This document shows positions 34,632 to 42,500 of a stretch of DNA of 42,500 nucleotides, in pieces (the first letter of the stretch is position 1; each line of letters opens with the position of its first letter). Under the pieces are notes generated by a model. The model worked only from the letters and a program-made list of their open reading frames with translations, made no database searches and had not been told where the DNA came from. Origin of the DNA: Mesostigma viride (lineage: Eukaryota; Streptophyta; Mesostigmatophyceae; Mesostigmatales; Mesostigmataceae); contig RPFO01001305.1 of the NCBI GenBank assembly GCA_009746045.1, positions 1 through 42,500 of the forward strand, written 5' to 3'. Both the position numbers and the translations under genes were made by a program.

Positions 34632-36607
34632 ATGCCCGTACACCCGCTACCACGGAATTGGCCGAACGCGGAAACGGAACGACCGTCGACGACGCAGGTG
34701 TTCGTCAAGGACTACTTCGAGGGCCGCGTGCGAGGCCAGCCGCCCCCTCCCCACCGCGCGGTGGGCAAGAACTCGTGTTCCCAGACGACGGGGGACTTCA
34801 AGCAGGCCCCGCAGCAGGCCGTCGTCAACATGTACCTTCGGTACGTGGCCGAACACGGGAGCAAACACCGCGGGTTCCTGGCGTGGCATTCGACGGGGTC
34901 CGGCAAGACGTGCACGGCCTTGGGTGCGATCGACGCGTTCTGGGACACGGATCGGCCCATCTACCTGGCCACGAGCCGCGAGAACGCGAGCAACAACTCG
35001 ATCGAGGAGTACGGCAAGTGCGCGGCCCTGTTTCCCCGTTTCGAGGGGATGACGCCCGCGGAGGCGACGAGGGCCATCCGATCGCGCGTGGGCGGAGGTC
35101 GGATCATGAGTTTCCCCCAATTGGCGCACGAGACGGGCGCGCATCGCCCGAACCGCCACGCGGACCCGGACCTTTTGCGCGACGCGGTGCTGATCATGGA
35201 CGAGGTGCAGAACCTGTTCCGTCCCCTCCCCGGCCAAGCGGCCGAACACGACGCACTCCGCGAGTTGCTGGACAAGCCGTCGAAACGGACGCAGGGACTG
35301 TACATGGTCATCCTGAGCGGGACGCCGGGGGACACGGAGCGAGAGATCTCGTGGCTGCTGTCCATGATCAAGGGTTCGCCGGTGGGCCCCGACTCCCCCT
35401 TGTCCGCGTACGCGGGCCTGTGTTCGTACGTGGATTACGCGGGGGACACGTCTGTGTACCCGAGGTTGAACCCGGACGCCCTCCACCCGACGTCGATGAG
35501 CGCGGAACAGCGCGCGGCGTTGCGCGCCCGCCTGAAACGGCCAAGGAGGTGAGCAGTGACAACGAGCGGTTCCTGTACGAGGCGCGGAGGGCGACGAACG
35601 GACTCCGTTTGTCGCACCTGTCGGGGGCGAAGTTGCTGCAGGCCTTGCCGCGGCTGTCGCCGAAGATGAAGGAGATCGCGGACACGATCACGAAACACCC
35701 GAACGAGAAGCACTACCTGTACTCGTCTTTCAACGCGGGCGGGATCCGCGACATGGCGCGCGTGCTCGAGGCCCTGGGCTACTCTCCCTTGTCCATGTCG
35801 GGCGAGCTGCCGACGAGCAGCAAGAAACGGTACGTGCTCCTGGGGTCGGACACGAACCCGACGACGGACACGGGCCTGCGCAGGATCCGACAGGTGTACA
35901 ACGCTCCTGAGAACTCGGACGGCCGGATCCTGCACGTGATCCTGGCGCGGAAACGGTTCAACGAGGGACTGGACCTGAAGAGCGTGCGCCACATCCACAT
36001 CATGGAGCCTCTCCTGTCCGTCAACGCGGAACGCCAGACGATCGCTCGCGCCGTCCGCCACTGCTCGCACCTCCAGGTGGACAAGAAGGAGTGGGACGTG
36101 ACCGTCCACCGATACCTGACGAAGGACGGAGTGGACGAGATCGTGATGCAGGAGGCCGAGAAGCGGGACGGGGACGAGGCGGTGTCCCGGATGCTGGAGA
36201 AACTCCGGAGCACGGCGATCGACTGCCGCCTGATGAACGGCGTGCACAATCGGAAGGAGTGGATGCGCGCCGGCGGCCGGGCCCCGATCGCGTGTATGCC
36301 CACGCGGAGGGAGGAGATCACGCGCGCGGTGGTGCGAGGCGCGGACATCGCGGCGCGGGCGGCGGGCCGCGCGGCGCTCGCGACCGCCAAGGCGGCCGGG
36401 CGTCTCGGGAAACGCGCGGCGATCGCCGCGGGACGCAATCTGGTGGCCAACAGCCAGGTGTTCGTGAGAGACGGGAAAGCGTTGGGAAAGACGGCCTTGC
36501 GGGGCGCGAGATACGGCCGCAAGAAGGCGGACACCGCGTACCGTCTTCTGAACACCCCGCTGGGTCAGCTGGTGTACGACCCGGTGTTCAACCGGAACAG
36601 ACGGTGA
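34632..36607 (+). CDS. D6/D11-like superfamily 2 helicase/ATPase, frame broken once
   Basis: Two frames form one protein of about 658 residues; one base is missing near 35530-35535. Walker A is HSTGSGKT (86-93), motif II LIMDEVQ (187-193) and motif III SGTP (229-232). In the second half motif VI is QTIARAVRHCSH (36033-36068), the signature of poxvirus D6R (early transcription factor) and D11L (NPH-I) type helicases found throughout NCLDVs. The C-terminus carries a basic Ala/Arg/Gly repeat region (RAAGRAALATAKAAGRLGKR) that could bind nucleic acid. The role is viral transcription initiation or termination, by family. The break looks like a sequence error because all motifs beyond it are intact. 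Confidence 0.8.
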
Positions 36608-36637
36608 CCATGTATTTTTCTTCGCGTATGATACACA

Positions 36638-37876
36638 ATGTCCAGAATTCTGAAAGACTGGGTCATGCCTGAGATAAACGGCAAAAAGTTCCAGATGAGG
36701 GAGAAATTGAAGGGCAATACGCTGGAAATGTGGGTCCCGATCCCGCGCGGGTACACGTCCGATCTGGTCACCCACATCCGAAAGGCGGCGGTGCAAAAGA
36801 CACTCGCGGGTCCGAACAACGGTAGCGCCGCCATGGCGTACCTCTGCTTGGAGAAAGAGTCCCCCGACACGATGTACCTGGCTTGGTATTACAGTCGTCC
36901 GAGACAGTTTCCAAATATTGCCGATGATGCGGAAAAGGACAAGTTCAAAGGGATGGGTCACCGAATGCTGTGTTACGCGGTCCGTCAGATGAAGCCTTTG
37001 ATGGATCGATCGGCGGGGACTCTCATGATGACACTGAACGCGAGCGGCGGCGATTGCCCTCACGTTGCACCGTATCCCGAGTTGACTCTCGAGGATCTCA
37101 AGGAAAAGTTCGAAAAGTATCCAAAGTCTCGCGCGCACCCCGATGTGAAGGAGGCGTTCCGCACCAAGGACGAGAATTTGCTGCGTATCTATTGGTGCGA
37201 CATCGAACAAAACCAACTACTCGTGAACAACTACAAGACGTACGGTCTTTCTCCGTATAACGAGGAAGACGGTTTCCAAATCCTCATGAAGGGAACCCTC
37301 GACAACGTGGAGCGCGCGTGTGCTACGGGGGGCACCCGCCGTACCCCGGCGCTGACGAACCGGGAGAGGGATGTGATCGACCAGTTCTCCGCCCATAGGA
37401 TCGCGAGGATGAGAGCGGAGAATGACATGATGGAACAAGAGGACAATGCGGTACGGGAAATGATGAAGGCCAAGGCGGCGAGGGAGAGGGCCAAGGCGGA
37501 GAACGCCATGATGAAACAAGAGGACAATGCGGTACGGGAAATGATGAGGGCCAAGGCGGCGAGGGAGAGGGCCAAGGCGGAGAACGCCATGATGAAACAA
37601 GAGGACAATGCGGGACGTGAGAGGGCGAAGGCGAGAGCGAGGGCGAGGGCGGAGAACGATATGATGAAACAAGAGGACAATGCGGGGCGGGCAAGGGCGG
37701 AGAGAGCGAGGGAAAAATGGGAAACGCACAAAGCCACCGTCCTCGCGATGAAGTTGAAGAACCGCGCACTCATCGCGCATCTGTTAAACCCCGATAACTT
37801 CAACCCCGACAAGCGCAAGATGCGCAAAAGACAGCCCGTGGATTACAGGGAATACGATTACCCTACCAGCCATTAA
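36638..37876 (+). CDS. GNAT-like protein with coiled-coil repeats, 3' end cut by transposon
   Basis: A 412-codon frame from ATG 36638. The N-terminal domain includes MYLAWYYSRPRQF, then FKGMGHRMLCYAVRQMKPL (acetyl-CoA-loop-like) and LLVNNYKTYGLSPYNEEDGF, the order of a GNAT fold. From 37415 four imperfect repeats of about 27 residues (AENDMMEQEDNAVREMMKAK) form a charged helix. The tail is basic. The last four residues (PTSH) and the TAA come from transposon copy 2, which begins at 37861, so the native C-terminus is lost. No function is known beyond the fold resemblance. Confidence 0.6.
   Translation: MSRILKDWVMPEINGKKFQMREKLKGNTLEMWVPIPRGYTSDLVTHIRKAAVQKTLAGPNNGSAAMAYLCLEKESPDTMYLAWYYSRPRQFPNIADDAEKDKFKGMGHRMLCYAVRQMKPLMDRSAGTLMMTLNASGGDCPHVAPYPELTLEDLKEKFEKYPKSRAHPDVKEAFRTKDENLLRIYWCDIEQNQLLVNNYKTYGLSPYNEEDGFQILMKGTLDNVERACATGGTRRTPALTNRERDVIDQFSAHRIARMRAENDMMEQEDNAVREMMKAKAARERAKAENAMMKQEDNAVREMMRAKAARERAKAENAMMKQEDNAGRERAKARARARAENDMMKQEDNAGRARAERAREKWETHKATVLAMKLKNRALIAHLLNPDNFNPDKRKMRKRQPVDYREYDYPTSH
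37415..37720 (+). repeat. Four coding repeats, about 81 bp each
   Basis: Units start near 37415, 37496, 37577 and 37649. The first two are almost identical over 81 bases; the third and fourth are shortened to about 72 bases. All keep (D/A)MM(E/K)QEDNA. They encode a highly charged helix that extends the GNAT-like domain. Confidence 0.85.
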
Positions 37877-37892
37877 GAATGTACTCCAGCAC
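37861..37892 (+). repeat. Terminal inverted repeat of copy 2
   Basis: It matches the copy 1 terminus at 31 of 32 positions. The single change at 37875 (T to A) creates the TAA that ends the interrupted GNAT-like gene. Confidence 0.9.
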
Positions 37893-37905
37893 GCAAAATG
37901 TACTT

Positions 37906-39124
37906 CGTACCGAAGTTTGTCTTTTTATGCTGAAAATTGTCATGCATGATGTTTGCAACCAAAATAGACCTCGTACAAAGTTTGGTATCGATCGGACGTC
38001 ATCTTGGTGACATTTGCTAGCAATACAGGTACATTTTTGTCATTTAAAATTAAATTAAATAGTAATAAATAGGAAACAGTACTAAATCACGTCAAACCAT
38101 CATGGATATTTGCAAGCAACCTAATTACCACTAGAATAGACCATGCACAAAGTTTGGGGTCAATCTGAACTCAAAATAGTGACGTTTGCTAGCATAAATA
38201 CTGCATTTTTTGCCATTTTCAAGCATTTTGCTCAGTGTAAGCTACTAAACAATATCAAACTATGTCAGAAAGCTATGAAATATTGGAAGCAACCTAAACA
38301 CCACTAGAATAGACAATGGGCCAAGTTTGGGCTCAGCTTGATGTCAAAATAGTGACGTTTGCTAGCATAAATGGTGCATTTTTTGCCATTTTCAAGCATT
38401 TTGCTCAGTGTAAGCTACTACACAATATCAAACTATGTCAGAAAGCTATGAAATGTTGGAAGCAACCTAAACACCACTAGATTAGACCATGGGCCAAGTT
38501 TGGGCCCAGTTTGATCTCAAAATAGTGACGTTTGCTAGCATAAATGGTGCAATTTTTGCCTTTTTCAAGCATTTTGGTAAGTATAGTTGCCTCAAACTAT
38601 GTCAGAAAACTGTGAAATGTTGTAAATAACCTGTTTGCCACTACATTAGACCATCCTCAACTTGTAAGGTCAGGCATAGGTAAAGGTAGTGACATTTGCT
38701 AGCACTATATATGAGCATATTATGCCTCTTTTCGCATATACACATTAAAAATAACAAGACAATATTAAATCATGGCCTTAATACAAGGTGTGCAAATGCA
38801 GATCACACCAGATCGGATGACCCATGATGGGTGGCTGCATGCCAACACATCTACCAGGCTGCAGGGTGAGAGGCCACATCGCTACAAGACAGGAATCCTC
38901 GCAATTGCACACCGCTAGTACACTGCATACCCCAAGAGGATTTGGCTACAAGCCATAAAAGTTTGGCCATGCTAACACATTCTTCATCCAAGCAAAATGC
39001 AGCCTCTCCAAACTCAACTCATTGATTTAAATGCAACTAGGCCAGGCGAGCATGCTCTACTTGCCGATAACCATGAGTAAACTTGTGTACCACTTCATTC
39101 CATGCGCCGGTAGATGGCACCGTC
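37906..39124. repeat. Tandem ~173-bp repeats and non-coding flank of copy 2
   Basis: The GTGAC-TTTGCTAGCA motif recurs at 38007, 38179, 38352, 38525 and 38689, the same 172, 173, 173 and 164 spacing as copy 1. The array has few changes, so the copies separated fairly recently. No gene is seen up to 39124. Confidence 0.85.
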
Positions 39125-42010
39125 TCATCTACCAGTCATCCCCGGCTCCCATTCCGCATCCTCCTCTCCGTCTCCCTCTCCCTCTTCCTCCTCCCCCTCC
39201 CCCTCCCATTCTCCCTCCCCCTCTCCCTCCCCCTCTCCCCCCTCCTCCTCCCCCTCTTCCTCCCCCTCTTCCTCTCCCTCTTCCTCCTCCTCCCCGCCTT
39301 CACTGTCACTGTGCACAGCAGGGACGGCATCGTCTATGTGGGTGCCATCACCTGCGTTCACGGTGCCAGCCTAGCTCCTGTGGAAAGAAGCGAGCGCGGC
39401 CAAATGCCTCGACTGGGTGTGGGCAGCCGCACACGAACTGCGTCACCTCCGCCAGGGCATGATAGTCCTGCCCATCAGCCCACATCGCCTTGATGAGCAG
39501 GTGACCTCCCCTTTCCTGAACCTTAGTGACCCAGCCATGGAAGCGCTCCCTCTTCCTCGCTGTCCCCGGAAACATGGCACACAGGCGCATCCCGATAAGC
39601 GCACGTGCTCCATGCTCGGCAAAGTAGGCATTGCAGTCATCCTTTGCTGCTGCCCTGGCGGCGGTGGCAGTCTTGTAATGCTCAAAGTCAATCTGCGGGT
39701 GCTCTTTCAACGCCGCCACCGTGGCAGCTGACAGTTTGCCGGTACCGATCAGCTCAGGCTGGTGCACCTCTGCCGTACCGCCCACTGTCCAGTGCTGCAG
39801 GTGTACATCAGAAATGGGGACCGTCATCCCTGCGCTGCCGCCACCTAATGTCACTCTAGAAAACTGGCCCGTCCACGACGGTGCGTAGTAAGGAGAGGCG
39901 ACAATGCTGTCACGCTCCGTGCGATCGCCTTTCAGATCAAGGACCTTCACCAGCATGTGTGGTGCTTACGGCATTCCCTGCCCGCAGGTGACGGCTGGCC
40001 GCTTAACAACGAGTAGGCCGCCGCGTCGTACGAGGCTTCCATTCACCTTGAAGGTGTGCCTGCCGGAAATCAGTGTGCGCAAAGCGGGCGTTGCCGTTGA
40101 TGTGCTCCCTCGCGCAGCGGGCGCACATGCGCGGTTGATCTGCGCTTGAATCTCGCGGGCAGGGCAAGCGACGTGTGAGATGACTTGTTTTATGGGCAGC
40201 CTCAGTGCTCGTGTTGCCCGCGCAACCGACTGGTCGCCTGCAGATCGCAGCGGTAAGGGTACCGCCTTGTTCGCTTGCAGTTCACGCTTCTCTTTGAGCT
40301 TTTGCTCCATGATGTTGAACAGATTCTCGTTGTTGGCACGCACATCCTCCACGGACTTTGGCACCTGCTCAATCCATCCGTCCAGCAACTGCTGCTTCTC
40401 AGCGGCGACGATGTCGGGAAAAAGGCTGTGAAGGCTAGCGCAGGTACATCTCCTGGCACCGCCCTCGTCCCATTCAAAAAGCAGCACTAGACCAGGACTT
40501 CCTTTGGGGGCCTGGCCACGCTCTATGAGGAGGCACCCATAGACAGGATCTCCCTGCGGGGTGTACCCAATGGGCGTGACCCCGTCACAAGCCTCGCCAT
40601 TAGGCCCTGTGGGCTGCCACTTGTTCACCGGTGCATTTACCAACGTCTCCGATGCGGCTAGGCGCCAGCGGACATACACGGTCATATCCGGCCCCCAAAA
40701 CACTTCGAGATCGAACACCTTCGAAGAGCGGTGCCTCTCCCTCTTGGCTTCGGTTGCTGGCTCATCATCCAAGTCGGCGGTGGCGCCCGCGCCCGCACCC
40801 GCGCCGGCGCCTGCGCCCCCACCCCCGCCCGCGCCCGCGCGCGCGCCTTGGGTGGCGCCCGCGCCCGCACCCGCGCCGGCGCCTGCGCCCCCGCCCCCGC
40901 CCCGCCCGGGCCCGCGCCCGCGCCCGCGCCCGCGCCTTGGGTGGCGCCCGCGCCCGCACCCGCGCCTTCTCCCCCGCCCCCGCCCCCGCCCGCGCCCCGC
41001 CCGCGCCATGGGTGTGGCCCGCGGCTGGCTTCTTCGGAAATGCGTCCATCGATTTCACCCACCGGCCAAAGTCGCGGTGGATGCACCCTTTCAGCCACGT
41101 TGTGACATCAAGCGCGGCGTCCCCAATAGAACAGTCATGCAATATGAATAATCATTAGTATCAACGATGCGTTCATGCAGGCGTGAACTGTGAAATACAA
41201 CAAGCATGCAACAACGACTCCAGCACACTTAGTAAATACTGCTCATGATATCTGTGGCACATGCAACATGGTTAAAACACACATGGATGACCTGTATGGC
41301 TGCACATGAACTGTCCACCTAGAGAAGACTAGAAATTCAGCATGATATCAAGAGCCATCCACACAAATATATGTCTTACCGCAGCTTAGGGCTTCTTCGG
41401 GTTGAGTTGGCGAATCGAGCTTGTTGAGCCCTGCTCGAAGTAATGCTCAAATGCGATGCCCAGGCCCGCCAGCACATCATCAAATGTGATTAGTTTCACA
41501 GGTGGTCCGAAGAGTTCCAAACGTGGTTGCTAATTTTCAGGCAGTGCCTGAAGGCCGCCTCGAAAGTGAAACGCGAAAGTGAAAAGGGGTCACAAACCCT
41601 ATGTTCATATCCTTGACTCCCCCGTCGAGAACGAACCGAAAACCAGCGCCATGAACGAACTTGTGACGAGTAGATGACGACATCGTGGTTATGGCGTCGT
41701 ACCCCCCCTGGTGCAGCTGCTGCTTTATCGCCGCCTTCCTGTCCTCTTGCTTCCGCCCGGGCGAAAACCAGGCGCTTCGCAATGCCTGGAGATGTGATAT
41801 TCTAATGGGCTTCATGCACTCGTGGCCGCACTTACAGTCGAACGTCTCGTCGGTCACTAGGCTGCCGGCATGGGTGCTGCCGCTTAGCACTATGGCTGCG
41901 AACTTGCGCTTCCCATGGTGTCCCATCACCATGATAGCGAAAGCCAGGAAGCAGATAGCCACGATTATGTCCCAGCAAAGCCATAGCACACCTTCCGTTT
42001 CGACCGCCAT
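39125..42010 (-). pseudogene. Decayed transposase gene of copy 2
   Basis: Aligned to copy 1 it shows several defects. There is a deletion of most of the DUF7869 core in exon 1 (junction near 41505). The 3' splice acceptor of the intron is lost near 41123-41126. A TGG-to-TAA stop lies at 39966-39968, and a small insertion near 39367-39375 breaks the frame before the acidic tail. The Ala/Gly repeat region is expanded. These are mixed substitutions, insertions and deletions, unlike the one-base gaps in the viral genes, so I call it a true pseudogene. Confidence 0.85.
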
Positions 42011-42053
42011 GTCGGCCACTAGTCCGGATAGCTCAATGTGCACCTGACCTTGA

Positions 42054-42500
42054 CACTAATCGCACAAACAGCCACAATTTTGCAAGCAAGAAGACATGGC
42101 TACCTCGGCATTTCATGAAATGTACTTCGTGAAATGCATTTCGTGAAATGTACTAAGGAACGTGATTGGCCGGCGTTCGCTCGCCAAATCTCGCAAAATG
42201 TACTAAGGCACGTGATTGGTCCCGCAAAATGTACTAAGGAACGTGATTGGCCGGCGAAGATTCTGTAGGGAATTTTAATTGCAGCAAACAGAATCTTCGC
42301 CGGCCAATCACGTTCCTTAGTACATTTTGCGGGACCAATCACGTGCCTTAGTACATTTTGCGAGATTTGGCGAGCGAACGCCGGCCAATCACGTTCCTTA
42401 GTACATTTCACGAAATGCATTTCACGAAGTACATTTCATGAAATGCCGAGGTAGCCATGTCTTCTTGCTTGCAAAATTGTGGCTGTTTGTGCGATTAGTG
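42054..42500. repeat. Extended palindrome of copy 2, arms at least 213 bp, loop inverted
   Basis: Arms 42054-42266 and 42288-42500 are perfect reverse complements around a 21-base loop (42267-42287). The inner 153 bases equal the copy 1 arm. The loop reads AGGGAATTTTAATTGCAGCAA, the reverse complement of the copy 1 loop with two changes. The outer 60 bases of the right arm mirror the transposase side rather than the second gene, and the mirror reaches the window's last base. Confidence 0.9.

Larger units (their letters stand above)
37861..42500. mobile_element. Transposon copy 2, decayed and running off the window
   Basis: The sequence matches 21654-26856 of copy 1 closely, with the 173-bp repeats and the transposase gene in the same orientation. 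It has an internal deletion of about 1.04 kb in exon 1 (copy 1 positions about 25218-26256 missing, junction near 41505). Past the palindrome it does not continue into the second gene but runs back as a mirror image. Only one terminus is visible. This copy cannot make the whole transposase. Confidence 0.85.

Overview
The window looks like a piece of a large DNA virus genome of the Nucleocytoviricota (NCLDV), either free or integrated in a eukaryotic host, carrying a eukaryotic DNA transposon in two places. Viral evidence: a poxvirus A22-type Holliday junction resolvase, a YqaJ-type exonuclease, an archaeo-eukaryotic/UL52-type primase, a D6/D11-type superfamily 2 helicase, a degenerate mRNA-capping-type nucleotidyltransferase, a Bro-N-type protein and two giant tail-fibre-like proteins. 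The genes are tightly packed on both strands in GC-rich DNA, with short A+T-rich divergent promoters. I could not identify the host; spliceosomal-looking introns and the transposon point to a unicellular eukaryote, perhaps an alga.

Layout. 1-12017: replication, recombination and small membrane genes, including a SLATT-like protein and a cob(I)alamin adenosyltransferase. 12071-19912: two paralogous fibre-like genes. 20019-31541: an adenosylcobalamin-dependent (class II) ribonucleotide reductase in three exons. Its second intron holds an antisense zinc-finger ORF and a complete 8.9-kb transposon (21654-30560). 31542-36607: small membrane proteins, a 543-residue anchored protein and the helicase. 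36638-37876: a GNAT-like/coiled-coil gene cut at its 3' end by a second, decaying transposon copy, which runs from 37861 to the window edge.

The adenosyltransferase makes the cofactor that a class II reductase needs, so the two genes form a plausible virus-encoded B12-dependent route to deoxynucleotides. The transposon has 32-bp perfect inverted termini, a likely 3-bp target duplication, about 173-bp tandem repeats and two divergent intron-containing genes. One encodes a DUF7869-like protein, presumably the transposase, with a long C-terminal extension; the other is unknown. They flank a perfect palindrome with 153-bp arms. In the second copy the palindrome loop is inverted and the arms continue as a mirror image to the last base of the window.

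Ten viral reading-frame breaks are each repaired by restoring one base, mostly in short homopolymers. I treat these mainly as probable sequence errors. Copy 2 of the transposon, in contrast, shows real decay: a stop codon, deletions and a lost splice site.
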